Source: Mesorhizobium sp. SOD10 (lineage in GTDB: Bacteria; Pseudomonadota; Alphaproteobacteria; Rhizobiales; Rhizobiaceae). From it: a DNA stretch of 64,000 bases. A program made the translations under genes and the position numbers. Each line of letters begins with the position of its first letter. The stretch's first letter is position 1. The stretch lies in NCBI GenBank assembly GCA_000824805.1, contig CCNA01000005.1, positions 62,001-126,000 of the forward strand, read 5' to 3'. The notes below the pieces were generated by a model. The model saw only the letters and a program-made list of their open reading frames with translations, had not been told where the DNA came from and did not search any database. Of the stretch, positions 37,485-46,450 are shown piece after piece.

Positions 37485-37577
37485 GCATTGGCCTCCTGCC
37501 GCGTTCCTAGACCAGGAGTCGCCGTCTTTTCAATCGTCGCACCGCAAGTTGATCGGGGCAGTGCCAATGCTTTGCAG

Positions 37578-37613
37578 TTGACAGCTTGCGGTTCGTCTGA
37601 ATTTGTCTGACAA
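37578..37613 (+). promoter_or_regulatory. Possible promoter and operator of the sugar ABC operon
   Basis: TTGACA at 37578-37583 is a perfect -35 hexamer. Seventeen bases downstream a weak -10 (ATTTGT) overlaps the 11-bp palindrome TTGTC-T-GACAA (37603-37613). A repressor site over the -10 is possible. No regulator gene lies beside this operon. Confidence 0.35.
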
Positions 37614-37678
37614 TAGATAAAAAACAGGCATTCGCGTTACGACGATCCGTTAAGACCAGCAACCCCGGGAGGAAACCT

Positions 37679-38695
37679 ATGAAGAAACTGCTCGTTTTAA
37701 GTGCATTCGCGGCGATGCTCGCCTCGGGCACGGCGCTCGCCGACACCAGCGGCAAGAAGATCGCCTTCTCCAACAACTATGCCGGCAATTCCTGGCGCCA
37801 GGCGATGCTCGACAGCTACGCCATCGTCACCAAGAAGGCGGTCGAAGACAAGGTGGTCGCGGCGGCGGACGTCTTCACCACCGCCGACAAGGAAGTACCG
37901 ACGCAGGCCGCGCAGGTGCAGAACCTGATCCTGCAGGGCTATGACGCCATCGTCATCAACGCCGCTTCGCCGGATGCGCTGAACGGCGCCATCAAGCAGG
38001 CCTGCGACGCCGGCATCGTCGTCGTCTCCTTCGACGGTATCGTGACGGAGCCCTGCGCCTACCGGGTCGTCGTGGACTTCAAGGACATGGGCAAGCAGGA
38101 AGTCGAGCAGATGGCCAAGTTCCAGCCGAAGGGCGGCAACCTGCTCGAAATCCGCGGGCTAGCCGGCACCTCGATCGACGACGCCATCCACGCCGGTATC
38201 CTGGAAGGCGTCGCGGCGCATCCCGAGTTCAAGATCGTCGGTTCGGTGACCGGCGACTGGGACCAGACCACCGCACAGAAAGCGGTGGCGACCATCCTGC
38301 CTTCGCTGCCAGAGATCGTCGGCGTGGTCGACCAGGGCGGTGACGGCTATGGCGCGGCGCAAGCTTTCGCCGCCGCCGGCAAGCCGCGCCCGACCATCAT
38401 CATGGGCAACCGGCAGGACGAGTTGAAGTGGTGGAAGGAGCAGAAGGACAAGGACGGCTACCAGACCTGGTCGGCCTCGATCGCGCCCGGCGTGTCGACG
38501 CTCGCCTTCTGGGTGGCGCAGCAGGTGCTCGACGGCCGCAAGGACGTGCCGCACGACCTCTTGGTTCCGTATCTTGCCTTCACCCAGGACGATTTCGAAG
38601 CCGCGCTGCCGAAGATCAAGGAAGGTGGCGTCGCCACGCATGAATACACGCAGGAAGACGCCATCGCGGCCATCAAGGCCAACATCAAGCAATAG
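37679..38695 (+). CDS. Sugar ABC transporter periplasmic binding protein (RbsB-like)
   Basis: A 338-residue periplasmic binding protein of the ribose/galactose type. A signal peptide ends near ALADTSGKK. The first strand KIAFSNNYAGNSWRQAMLDSY and AIVINAASPDALNGAIKQACDAGIVVVSFDG are typical of Peripla_BP_4. GGGAGGAAACCT precedes the ATG. It is first in an operon with an ATPase and two permeases. The ligand, probably a simple sugar or polyol, cannot be identified. Confidence 0.93.
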   Translation: MKKLLVLSAFAAMLASGTALADTSGKKIAFSNNYAGNSWRQAMLDSYAIVTKKAVEDKVVAAADVFTTADKEVPTQAAQVQNLILQGYDAIVINAASPDALNGAIKQACDAGIVVVSFDGIVTEPCAYRVVVDFKDMGKQEVEQMAKFQPKGGNLLEIRGLAGTSIDDAIHAGILEGVAAHPEFKIVGSVTGDWDQTTAQKAVATILPSLPEIVGVVDQGGDGYGAAQAFAAAGKPRPTIIMGNRQDELKWWKEQKDKDGYQTWSASIAPGVSTLAFWVAQQVLDGRKDVPHDLLVPYLAFTQDDFEAALPKIKEGGVATHEYTQEDAIAAIKANIKQ

Positions 38696-38740
38696 CGGCG
38701 CGACATTGCCAGCCGCATCGGCAACCGGATAAAGTTGAGG

Positions 38741-40204
38741 ATGCTTCAGGCTATTGCGGATATCGTCAGGCTCAACGGCGCCGAAAAACATTTCGGCGCC
38801 GTTCGGGCGCTTAACGGCGTCGACTTCCATGTCGGCGCCGGCGAATGCGTCGGGCTGGTCGGGCACAATGGCGCCGGCAAGTCGACGCTGATGCATATGG
38901 TGGCCGGCACGCTGCGGCCGGATGGCGGGCAGATCGCGGTGCGCGGCAATCAGGAGGCGAGCTATTCGGTGGCGCGGGCGCTGGAGCTCGGCATACGCTG
39001 CGTCTTCCAGGAGCTGTCGCTCTGCCCCAATCTCAGCGTCGCCGAGAACACCCGCATCAACCATCCCTCGCTCGCCGGCTTCGGCTGGCGGCGCAAGGCC
39101 GCTGATCTCATCCGCGCCAAGCTCGACGAGATCTTCCCCGGCCACGGCATTTCGGCGGACGACATCGCCGGCGACCTTTCGATCGGCCGGCGGCAGATGG
39201 TCGAGGTGGCGCGCGCTTTCACGCTGACCCGCGAGCCGCTGCATCTGGTCATCCTCGACGAGCCGACCTCCTCGCTCGACGCGCATACCGCAGGCCAGCT
39301 CCTGTCTTTCGTGCGCCGCTTCGTCGAGCAGGGCGGCAGCTGCATCCTGATCTCGCATGTGCTGGGCGAGGTGCTGCAGCACGCCGACCGCATCGTGGTG
39401 ATGCGCGACGGCAAGGTGGTCGCGGCCGACGCCGCGAGCGCTTTTGACCGCGACAGGCTGGTCGCCGCCATGGGCGGGGCCGAAGGACATCAGAAGGCCG
39501 CGGCCGAAGCCCGGAAAATCGAGGCCGGCGCGCTTAGGGTTCGCGCGCGCCCGGCCAGGCAGCCGGATGACAAGGAGCTTGTCGCCCGCGCCGGCGAGAT
39601 CATCGGCCTTGCCGGGCTTGCCGGTCATGGTCAGACCGACCTTTTGCTGGCGATCTTCTCGGCCGCTTCCCGCGCCAGGACCGGCATCGAGGTCACCGCG
39701 CCCGTCGCGCTTGTCGCCGGCGACCGCCAGTCGGACGGCATCTTTTCGCAATGGTCGATCGCGCAGAATATCGGCATCCGCTCACTGGCCAGGCTGCGCA
39801 ACGGTCTGCTGATCTCCCCGCAACGCGAGGCCGAGCTTGCCGAGTTCTGGAAGAAGAAGATCGGCATCCGCACACCCGACATGAACAACAACATCTATTC
39901 GCTGTCGGGCGGCAACCAGCAGAAGGCGCTGTTTGCCCGCGCGCTCGGCTCCGACGCCGAGATCGTGCTGATGGACGATCCGATGCGCGGCGTCGACATC
40001 GGCACCAAGCTCGAAGTCTACGACCTCGTGCGGGAGGAGGCCGCCAAGGGCCGAACCTTCCTCTGGTACACCACCGAGACCGAAGAGCTCGACAATTGCG
40101 ATCATGTCTATGTCTTCAAGAACGGCCGCATCGTCGCCAATCTGCGGCGCGACGAACTGACGGAGGAAAAGATCATCCAGTCCTCGTTCGGCGATGCGGC
40201 CTGA
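38741..40204 (+). CDS. Sugar ABC transporter double ATPase (RbsA/MglA type)
   Basis: A 487-residue ATPase with two fused nucleotide-binding domains. The first has [23 protein letters not shown] and [12 protein letters not shown]. The second has the degenerate P-loop GLAGHGQTD normal for this family, then [17 protein letters not shown] and [13 protein letters not shown] used the ATG at 38741; a TTG six bases upstream is an alternative. The stop is one base before the permease ATG. Confidence 0.93.
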   Translation: MLQAIADIVRLNGAEKHFGAVRALNGVDFHVGAGECVGLVGHNGAGKSTLMHMVAGTLRPDGGQIAVRGNQEASYSVARALELGIRCVFQELSLCPNLSVAENTRINHPSLAGFGWRRKAADLIRAKLDEIFPGHGISADDIAGDLSIGRRQMVEVARAFTLTREPLHLVILDEPTSSLDAHTAGQLLSFVRRFVEQGGSCILISHVLGEVLQHADRIVVMRDGKVVAADAASAFDRDRLVAAMGGAEGHQKAAAEARKIEAGALRVRARPARQPDDKELVARAGEIIGLAGLAGHGQTDLLLAIFSAASRARTGIEVTAPVALVAGDRQSDGIFSQWSIAQNIGIRSLARLRNGLLISPQREAELAEFWKKKIGIRTPDMNNNIYSLSGGNQQKALFARALGSDAEIVLMDDPMRGVDIGTKLEVYDLVREEAAKGRTFLWYTTETEELDNCDHVYVFKNGRIVANLRRDELTEEKIIQSSFGDAA

Positions 40205-40205
40205 G

Positions 40206-41183
40206 ATGACCGCGCTCGCTCCCGGCACGGTCCCCAGAACCTCGCCGCGCGGCAGCGCGGCGCGGGCGCGCATGCTGCGCAGCCTGCTGCCGGCGCTGTC
40301 GCTGGCGCTGGTGCTCATCGCCATCGCCTGGCTCAACCCACGCGCCATCAGCTATTTCGGCTTCAACCTGATGCTCAACCTGGCGATCCCGATCGCGCTG
40401 GCGACGATCGCGCAGATGTTCGTCATCGCCGGCAATGAGCTGGATCTCTCGATCGGCACTTTCGTCGGCTTCGTCGGCTGCGTCACCGCGACATGGCTGA
40501 GGGAGGCGCCGTTGCTGGGCGTTCTCGTGCTGCTCGGCTCGATCGGCGTCTATGCATTGCTCGGCGCGCTGATCCATCTGCGCAATCTGCCGTCGATCGT
40601 GGTGACGCTCGGCATGAGCTTCGTCTGGCAGGGGCTTGCCATCCTCATCCTGCCCAAGCCCGGCGGCAAGGCGCCGGACTGGCTGCTGGCGATCATCTCT
40701 TTCAAGCCGCCTTACATCCCGTTCCCGATCCTTGCCGCGTTGCTGATCGCCGCGGTCGTGCATTTCGGCCTGATGCGCACCTCCTACGGCGTCATCCTGC
40801 GCGGCTCGGGCGGCAATGCCGCGGCGCTGCGGCGCGCCGGCTGGTCGCTGCTCAGGACCAAGATCGTGCTGTTCGCGCTGACCGGCCTGTTCGGCGTGCT
40901 TTCCGGCATGGCGCTGATCGGCATCACCACGTCGGCCGACGCCAATATCGGCAATGGCTATACGCTGCTCTCGATCGCCGGCGTCATTCTCGGCGGCGGC
41001 GAGTTCGTGGGCGGTCGCGTGTCGCCGATCGGCGCGGTCATCGGTGCCCTGACGCTGGCTTTGGCCGCCTCGCCGCTCTTGACCTTCATGCACATCCCGC
41101 CGGACTGGCAGGTGGCCGCCAACGGCGCGATCCTGATCATCGTGCTGGCGGCGCGGGTGCTGATCAGCCGCAGGGAGCGATGA
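40206..41183 (+). CDS. Sugar ABC transporter permease 1 (RbsC-like)
   Basis: A 325-residue inner-membrane permease of the BPD_transp_2 family with about eight to ten helices. IAQMFVIAGNELDLSIGTFVGFVG and the conserved AALRRAGWSLLRTKI and GNGYTLLSIAGVILGGGEFVGGRVSPIGAVIGAL segments are characteristic. The ATG at 40206 directly follows the ATPase stop; an ATG at 40194 would overlap the ATPase end. Confidence 0.92.
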   Translation: MTALAPGTVPRTSPRGSAARARMLRSLLPALSLALVLIAIAWLNPRAISYFGFNLMLNLAIPIALATIAQMFVIAGNELDLSIGTFVGFVGCVTATWLREAPLLGVLVLLGSIGVYALLGALIHLRNLPSIVVTLGMSFVWQGLAILILPKPGGKAPDWLLAIISFKPPYIPFPILAALLIAAVVHFGLMRTSYGVILRGSGGNAAALRRAGWSLLRTKIVLFALTGLFGVLSGMALIGITTSADANIGNGYTLLSIAGVILGGGEFVGGRVSPIGAVIGALTLALAASPLLTFMHIPPDWQVAANGAILIIVLAARVLISRRER

Positions 41184-41186
41184 GCG

Positions 41187-42134
41187 ATGAGTTCGGTTCG
41201 GATGGTGCTCGAAAAACCCTGGATCTGGTCCTTCGCCGGCGCGCTCGTCGTCTGGCTGGCAACCGTTGCCTTCACGGGCGGTTACGGCGCCGGCGGCATG
41301 GTCACGGCAGCGCTTTCGCTTGCCGTTTTCACAGTCATCGTCGGCATCGGCCAGATGTTCGTCATCACGCTGGGACCCGGCAATGTCGATTTGTCGCTGC
41401 CGGCAAATATCGGGCTGGCCAGCGCGGTCGCCATGAAGGTGATGGGCGGCAGCGATTCCATGATCCTCGTCGGGCTGCTCGCAGCACTCGCCTGCGGCGC
41501 GGCGATCGGCGCCATAAACTACCTCTTGATCTGGGCGCTGCGCATCCCGCCGATCATCGCGACGCTGTCGGCAAGCTTCATCATCCAGTCGGTCGACATC
41601 AGCTACGGTCGTGGCCTGCAGATCAAGCCGCCGCCGGGCTTCGCCGACTTCACCAACTGGCAGGTGCTGGGCATCCCCGTGCTGGCGATGCTGACGGTGA
41701 TCTTCACCATCGGCGCGGCACTTGCGCTGCAGCGCATGATCTATGGCCGTTCGGTGCTGGCTATCGGCCAGAACATCCGCGCCGCATGGCTCGCCGGCGT
41801 CCATGTCGGCCGCATCCGCTTCCTCACCTACACGCTGTGCGGCGCGCTGGGCGGCATAGACGGGGCGCTGCTTGCCGGCTATTTCCGCGGCGCCAATGTC
41901 GACATCGGCAACGAATACCTGCTGGCCTCGATCGCGGTCGTGGTCATAGGCGGCACCTCGGTCGCCGGCGGTAAGGCGAATGTGCCCGGCGTCTGGGGCG
42001 CCGGGCTGTTCCTGGTGCTCTTGCTCACCATGCTCAACACATTCGGCGTCAGCGCCGGCGTGCGGCTGGTGCTGACCGGGCTGATCATTGTCGGCGTGAT
42101 CACCGCGGCCGGCGGCGAGAAGGCGGTGCGCTAG
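41187..42134 (+). CDS. Sugar ABC transporter permease 2 (RbsC-like)
   Basis: A 315-residue permease of the same family as its neighbour, with GQMFVITLGPGNVDLSLPANIGLASAVAM and GNEYLLASIAVVVIGGTSVAGGKANVPGVWGAGLF. It forms a heterodimeric channel with permease 1. The ATG at 41187 follows GGAGCGATGAGCG, 3 bp after the previous stop. A family A repeat lies 5 bp after its stop. Confidence 0.92.
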   Translation: MSSVRMVLEKPWIWSFAGALVVWLATVAFTGGYGAGGMVTAALSLAVFTVIVGIGQMFVITLGPGNVDLSLPANIGLASAVAMKVMGGSDSMILVGLLAALACGAAIGAINYLLIWALRIPPIIATLSASFIIQSVDISYGRGLQIKPPPGFADFTNWQVLGIPVLAMLTVIFTIGAALALQRMIYGRSVLAIGQNIRAAWLAGVHVGRIRFLTYTLCGALGGIDGALLAGYFRGANVDIGNEYLLASIAVVVIGGTSVAGGKANVPGVWGAGLFLVLLLTMLNTFGVSAGVRLVLTGLIIVGVITAAGGEKAVR

Positions 42135-42139
42135 CTAAA

Positions 42140-42183
42140 GCAATTCCAGGAAAAGTGTGAAGCGGTTTTCCGTCCGGAATTGC
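42140..42183 (-). repeat. Family A repeat, copy 4 (reverse orientation)
   Basis: GCAATTCC and GGAATTGC bound a 44-bp element. Read on the minus strand it is nearly identical to copy 1. It contains the core GAAAAGTGTGAAGCGGTTTTC, here in plus-strand order. It lies between the convergent sugar permease and ppa genes. Confidence 0.88.
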
Positions 42184-42199
42184 GACAAAACAACAACCC

Positions 42200-42733
42200 C
42201 TATTTGGCCGCCTTGGCCCGGGCGATCGCGTCGACGATCATCTTCTTGGCGTATTTGGAATCGTGCCAGCCCTCGATCTTGACCCATTTGCCGGGCTCGA
42301 GATCCTTGTAGTGCTCGAAGAAGTGCTGGACCTGCTGGCGCGTGATCTCGGGCAGATGCGTGTATTCGGTGACGTTCTCGTAGCGCAGCGTCAGCTTGGG
42401 CGAGGGGACGGCGATCACCTTCTCGTCCTGGCCGGCATTGTCTTCCATGATCAGAACGCCGATCGGCCGCACATTGATGACGCAGCCCGGCACCAGCGCG
42501 CGCGTGTTGCAGACCAGAACGTCGATCGGGTCGCCGTCGCCCGACAGCGTGTGCGGCACGAAACCGTAATTGCCGGGATAGCGCATGGAGGTGTGCAGGA
42601 AACGGTCGACGAACAGCGTGCCGGCCTCCTTGTCCATCTCGTATTTGATCGGCTCGCCGCCGATCGGCACCTCGATGATGACGTTGATGTCGTCCGGCGG
42701 GTTCTTCCCGGTTGGCACGGCTTCGATACGCAT
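42200..42733 (-). CDS. ppa: Inorganic pyrophosphatase
   Basis: A 177-residue family I soluble pyrophosphatase that hydrolyses PPi. The metal-binding signature is [11 protein letters not shown] (three Asp residues). The start [23 protein letters not shown], the [11 protein letters not shown] strand and the C-terminal [17 protein letters not shown] match the family at its usual length. Single gene between a family A repeat and the GNAT gene. Confidence 0.97.
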   Translation of the reverse strand: MRIEAVPTGKNPPDDINVIIEVPIGGEPIKYEMDKEAGTLFVDRFLHTSMRYPGNYGFVPHTLSGDGDPIDVLVCNTRALVPGCVINVRPIGVLIMEDNAGQDEKVIAVPSPKLTLRYENVTEYTHLPEITRQQVQHFFEHYKDLEPGKWVKIEGWHDSKYAKKMIVDAIARAKAAK

Positions 42734-42855
42734 GGCTAAATCCCTCTCTCGATTGCAAGACCGATAGCGGGCGAAACGTCATGGTGCAATGCGGCGAATA
42801 GCACTGAACGCCCATGGAAGCGCACAGTTTGTGATGGATTGTAACCTAGGCGCGG

Positions 42856-43365
42856 TTAGTCATTCCAGACGAAAGCCACTTTCTTCAGCGCCTTCTGCTC
42901 GAAGACCTCGACGCCTTCGGCGATATCGCGGCCGCCATTGCCGGCATAGAAGGCCAAGGCGTTGTGATTGTCTTCCAGCGCCCACACCACAAGGCCACGC
43001 AGGCCATGGTCGGCGAGTCTGGCCTTGGCCGCCTTGAACAGCCGGCTGCCGAGCCCGATGCCCTGATATTCCGGCCGCAGATAGAGTTCGTAGATCTCGC
43101 CCTGCTGGCGGAGCTCGCGGGCGCGGTTCTTGCCGATCGTGGCATAGCCGGCGACCGTTCCGCCGATCTCGACCACCAGCACGGTGGTCGCGCGGCGAAT
43201 CGCGTTTGCCCACCAGTCGACGCCGCGACGGTTGATCATCGAGGTCAGCGTGCGGTGCGGGATGATGCCCGAATAGGCGCCGCGCCAGGCCTGCTGGTGC
43301 ACCTCCGCGATGGCGCTCGCGTCGCGCGGTTCTGCCTTCCTGATGTCGATCGTGAGCGTGTTCAT
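42856..43365 (-). CDS. GNAT family N-acetyltransferase
   Basis: A 169-residue acetyltransferase. The CoA-binding motif A is LRPEYQGIGLGSRLFKAAKARL and the N-terminal helix RDASAIAEVHQQAWRGAYSGIIP is typical of the RimI-like group. The C-terminal strands are GLVVWALEDNHNALAFY. Its acceptor is unknown. GGTTAACC, a short palindrome, lies just upstream. Confidence 0.88.
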   Translation of the reverse strand: MNTLTIDIRKAEPRDASAIAEVHQQAWRGAYSGIIPHRTLTSMINRRGVDWWANAIRRATTVLVVEIGGTVAGYATIGKNRARELRQQGEIYELYLRPEYQGIGLGSRLFKAAKARLADHGLRGLVVWALEDNHNALAFYAGNGGRDIAEGVEVFEQKALKKVAFVWND

Positions 43366-43520
43366 GATTGGTTAACCATAAACCCGCCTCGTCCGATTGC
43401 AAAGAGTCCCCCACCAGGCCTCGACGCTTTCGCACAGGCGAAAGGCGCGTCTGACGACGGGGCCTTCATTTCCGTGAAATCAGCGCAAACGCCGGGGATT
43501 GATTGAAGCCGCCCCAACGT

Positions 43521-43576
43521 CGTCATTCTAGGGTCTTCGCGACGGAGCTTCGCTCCTGCTCCGCCCTAGAATGACG
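43521..43576. repeat. Family D hairpin repeat, complete copy
   Basis: CGTCATTCTAGGG (43521-43533) and CCCTAGAATGACG (43564-43576) are a perfect 13-bp inverted repeat enclosing 30 bp. The right half also occurs at about 9821-9845. The 297-bp gap 43366-43662 holds this element and no gene that I can see. Confidence 0.8.
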
Positions 43577-43662
43577 ATCGCGATGGGCGTTTCGGCCAAT
43601 CTCCAAGGCATGCCGCCAATGCAAACAGAGCCGACCGGTCAAAATCCCAATGCGGGAACTCG

Positions 43663-44301
43663 TCAGATTTCGACCAGATGATCGTCGAGTTCGTTGGTGT
43701 CGCCCTCGGTGACCGGAAAATGCTCGGCGAGCACCGCGCCCACCGATTCGATGGCCTTGATAAAGCCGTGCGCCAACCGGTCGTCCCCGGCGTGTTTCGT
43801 CAGGTCGCGCACGACGCCGTCCCAGACATGCTGGCCGACCTTGGCGTCGATGCCGGAGTCGGCGACGACCTCGGCATAGCGCTCGGCGATGGAGACGAAG
43901 ATGAGCACGCCGGTGCGCGCGTTTGTGCGATGGACGTTGCGGGCCAGGAACTGCTTCATCGCATTGGCGTGCGCGGCCTGATAGCGCAGCCGTCTCGGCA
44001 CGAAATGAATGCGCAAGGCGGGCAGGAACCAGAGCAGGGCGAACACCGAAGCCAGCGCCAGCACTTGCGCCAGCACGAAATGCGGGAGCCGGATGGTCAG
44101 CCATAAGCCTTCCAGCCCGTAGGCGACGGCAAGGCTGGCGATGAACAGGCCGATCGTCGCGGTGAAAACGGCCGGAAAGAAGTAGCCGTCGCTGGCTCGA
44201 GCGACGACGCAGTAGATCTCGCCGTCGGTCTTCAACTCGGCCGTCCGGATCGCCTCGGCGATGCGGTCATGGTCCTCGGCGCTGATCGGTCGCGTTGCCA
44301 T
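43663..44301 (-). CDS. TPM-domain membrane protein
   Basis: A 212-residue protein with a TPM phosphatase-like domain split by two transmembrane helices (about residues 45-65 and 75-95). The start ISAEDHDRIAEAIRTAELKTDGEIYCVV and the end RTGVLIFVSIAERYAEVVADSGI with EGDTNELDDHLVEI are typical. It lies 6 bp after the other TPM gene. The pair with LemA upstream is a common bacterial arrangement of unknown function. Confidence 0.85.
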   Translation of the reverse strand: MATRPISAEDHDRIAEAIRTAELKTDGEIYCVVARASDGYFFPAVFTATIGLFIASLAVAYGLEGLWLTIRLPHFVLAQVLALASVFALLWFLPALRIHFVPRRLRYQAAHANAMKQFLARNVHRTNARTGVLIFVSIAERYAEVVADSGIDAKVGQHVWDGVVRDLTKHAGDDRLAHGFIKAIESVGAVLAEHFPVTEGDTNELDDHLVEI

Positions 44302-44307
44302 GATGCC

Positions 44308-45120
44308 TCACCAGCTTCCCGAAGAGCCGCCGCCGCCCGACGAGCCGCCGCCGCCGGAAAACCCGCCGCCGGAGGACCAACCTCCGCCGCCTGACGACCA
44401 GCCTCCGCTACCCGATGACCAGCCGCCGGAGGAAGAGCGCCGGTTCTGATCGAAAGTCATGCCGAGCCAGCGATAGCGGCCGGGACCGATCTTCTGGCCG
44501 AAGATCGGCGGCAGCACTGTCATCGCGATGCCGCCGAAGAAAATCAGCGCCCAGATGATGATGAAGATAGCGAAGAAAAGGTCATCGGAGTTGAACGGCG
44601 CCTGTTCGTTGCGCTTGCCGCGCGCCTCCAATTCCTCGGGATTGCCCTCCAGCACCATGATCATGTCGTCGACGGCTTTGGTGATCCCGCCGGAGAAGTC
44701 GCCGGCGCGGAAGGCCGGCACCATGTCGTTCTCGATGATCAGCTTGGTGTGCAGGTCGGTCAGCGTGCCTTCCAGCCCGTAGCCGACCTCGATGCGCATC
44801 TTGCGGTCGTTCGGCGCCACCAGCAGCAGCACGCCGTTGTTTTCCTTGGCCTGGCCGAGCTTCCAGAAGCGGAACAGCCGGTTGGCGTAAGGCTCGATCT
44901 CCTCGCCGCCGAGGCTGGGTATGGTGGCGACGACGATCTGGTCGGAGCCCTTGGTTTCGAAATCGGCGAGCTTCTGGGTCAGGGCCGCGCGCGTGCCGGC
45001 ATCGATGATGCCGGCATTGTCGACGACGCGGCCGGTCAGCGCAGGAAGGTCGGCGGCGAGGGCGGCGAGGGGAAGGAGGAAAAGGGCGAGCAAAACACCG
45101 ACGAAGGCGCTTCGGCACAC
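44308..45120 (-). CDS. Secreted TPM-domain protein with Gly/Ser-rich tail
   Basis: About 270 residues: a signal peptide (GVLLALFLLPLAALAADLPAL), a TPM domain (GRVVDNAGIIDAGTRAALTQKLADFE to VGYGLEGTLTDLHTKLII), a transmembrane helix (FAIFIIIWALIFFGGIAM), and a tail of GGWSSG-type repeats. The start is uncertain. I chose the GTG at 45120, preceded by AAGGGG, because it precedes the signal peptide; a longer frame to 45297 runs through family C repeats. The GTG and its ribosome site lie inside repeat copy C1. Confidence 0.8.
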   Translation of the reverse strand: MCRSAFVGVLLALFLLPLAALAADLPALTGRVVDNAGIIDAGTRAALTQKLADFETKGSDQIVVATIPSLGGEEIEPYANRLFRFWKLGQAKENNGVLLLVAPNDRKMRIEVGYGLEGTLTDLHTKLIIENDMVPAFRAGDFSGGITKAVDDMIMVLEGNPEELEARGKRNEQAPFNSDDLFFAIFIIIWALIFFGGIAMTVLPPIFGQKIGPGRYRWLGMTFDQNRRSSSGGWSSGSGGWSSGGGGWSSGGGFSGGGGSSGGGGSSGSW

Positions 45121-45164
45121 CCCCTTGTGGCCTGCCGGCCATCTCTCCCGCAAGGGGGGAGATT
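45116..45164. repeat. Family C repeat, copy 1
   Basis: ACACCCCCTTGTGGCCTGCC followed by GGCCATCTCTCCCGCAAGG and GGGGAGATT. This is the roughly 50-bp CCCCCT/CTGCCGG/CATCTCCC element. It is inverted with respect to copy 2, 60 bp away, so the two could pair into a long hairpin in the lemA-TPM transcript. Confidence 0.8.
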
Positions 45165-45227
45165 GACAGCTTCGCCGCCGGCCCGCTCCTTCGGACGCCG
45201 AAAATTGGCAAAAGAAGAGATGACGCC

Positions 45228-45278
45228 CGATCTCCCCCCTTGCGGGGGAGATGTCCGGCAGGACAGAGGGGGGTGTGA
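45228..45278. repeat. Family C repeat, copy 2
   Basis: GATCTCCCCCCTTGCGGGGG, then AGATGTCCGGCAGGACAG and AGGGGGGTGTG. It is the reverse complement of copy 1 with small differences. The 203-bp gap between lemA and the TPM gene consists mainly of this inverted pair. Confidence 0.8.
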
Positions 45279-45323
45279 AGGAACTCAAGGCCTGCAAGCT
45301 CGATTAATTTTCAGCCGAGCCTC

Positions 45324-45968
45324 TCACCCGCCCTGCTTGGTGCCCGTGCCGAAATCGACCTTCGGCACCTGCATCTTGTCCTCCTCGACGGTGAAGTTCG
45401 CGAAGGGCTGGTTACCGCGGAACCAGAAGGTCGCCCACAGCACGGAGGGGAAGGTCTTCAGCGTCAGATTGTAGTCCCTGACCGCCTGGATGTAGTCGCG
45501 CCGCGCCACTGCGATGCGGTTCTCGGTGCCTTCGAGCTGAGCCTGCAGCGCGAGAAAATTCTGGTTCGCCTTGAGGTCGGGATAGGCTTCCGACACCGCG
45601 ATAAGCCGCGACAGCGCGCTGGTCAGGCCAGCCTGAGCATCCTGGAACTTCTTCAGCGCTTCGGGATCCTTCAGTGTGTCTGGTGTCACCGTGATCTGCG
45701 TTGCCTTGGCGCGCGCCTGAACGACCGCGTCGAGCGTGTCCTTCTCATGCGAGGCATAGCCCTTGACCGTCTCGACAAGGTTCGGGATCAGGTCGGAGCG
45801 GCGCTGATACTGGTTGAGCACCTCGCTCCAGGCCGCATGGGCGTTCTCCTCGGCCGTCGGGATGGTGTTATAGCCGCAGCCGGCAAGCAGCGGCAGCACG
45901 AAAACCATGATCAGGAAGGCGGGGAGGCTGCGGAAAGGAGAGGACAGTGAGAGGCGCTCGGTGATCAT
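45324..45968 (-). CDS. lemA: LemA family lipoprotein
   Basis: A 214-residue protein anchored by an N-terminal lipoprotein signal (VFVLPLLAGCGYN, lipobox Cys) followed by the LemA helical domain (WSEVLNQYQRRSDLIPNLVETVKGYASHEKDTLDAVVQAR and YPDLKANQNFLALQAQLEGTENRIAVARRDYI). I chose the ATG at 45968; the longer frame runs into a family A repeat. It leads the LemA-TPM-TPM group. Function is unknown. Confidence 0.9.
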   Translation of the reverse strand: MITERLSLSSPFRSLPAFLIMVFVLPLLAGCGYNTIPTAEENAHAAWSEVLNQYQRRSDLIPNLVETVKGYASHEKDTLDAVVQARAKATQITVTPDTLKDPEALKKFQDAQAGLTSALSRLIAVSEAYPDLKANQNFLALQAQLEGTENRIAVARRDYIQAVRDYNLTLKTFPSVLWATFWFRGNQPFANFTVEEDKMQVPKVDFGTGTKQGG

Positions 45969-46112
45969 GAATGGTCCCTCGACAGAAGTTGCACGCGAAG
46001 CATTACCACAATCCACGCGTAAGAAAATGTCCGGTCGATGACGCCGATTCCAGCCCTGGCGCGAGCCACTGTGAATGATCGAGCGAACGAGATTCGCCTT
46101 TTTGGTTTGACC

Positions 46113-46155
46113 CAATTCCGGCTGGAAAACCGCTTCGCACTTTTCCTGGAATTGC
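46113..46155 (+). repeat. Family A repeat, copy 5
   Basis: CAATTCCGGCTGGAAAACCG, then CTTCGCACTTTTCCTGGAATTGC. It has single-base differences from copy 1 that lie mostly in unpaired positions. It lies between divergent lemA and the small membrane protein gene. Confidence 0.85.
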
Positions 46156-46186
46156 TCTAGGCTGCGGGCAGGAAAGGGCAATTGCC

Positions 46187-46438
46187 ATGGCCGAGCGCCG
46201 GGACGACGAGACCGAATCGCGCCGCATCCTCGAATGCGTGGCGCGCGAGACGGCGCCGGGCGGCGCGTCGTTCATAAGCCGCACGGCGAAGCATGCGCGC
46301 GACCATGTACCCGCCGCCAACGCCGACCGCGCCGATCCTATCGAATATTGGGGAACCCGCATTGGCCGAACGCTCGGCGTCATCATAGCCATTGGGCTAT
46401 TGGTCTGGCTGGTGTATGCCGCCACGCGTGGCGGCTAG
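46187..46438 (+). CDS. Small single-pass membrane protein
   Basis: An 83-residue protein: a charged N-terminal 60 residues and one C-terminal transmembrane helix (LGVIIAIGLLVWLVYAATRGG), so it is probably tail-anchored with the N-terminus in the cytoplasm. AGGAAAGGG lies before the ATG. It is 12 bp upstream of pdxY and probably co-transcribed. I do not recognise the family. Confidence 0.7.
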   Translation: MAERRDDETESRRILECVARETAPGGASFISRTAKHARDHVPAANADRADPIEYWGTRIGRTLGVIIAIGLLVWLVYAATRGG

Positions 46439-46450
46439 GATTCAGATTCC

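Noticed and set aside
38741..40204. Degenerate second P-loop in the sugar ATPase as a sign of damage
   Set aside because: A degenerate second Walker A is normal for RbsA/MglA-type double ATPases.
45120..45297. An extended N-terminus of the TPM protein
   Set aside because: It would be encoded by the inverted family C repeats and place the signal peptide far from the start.
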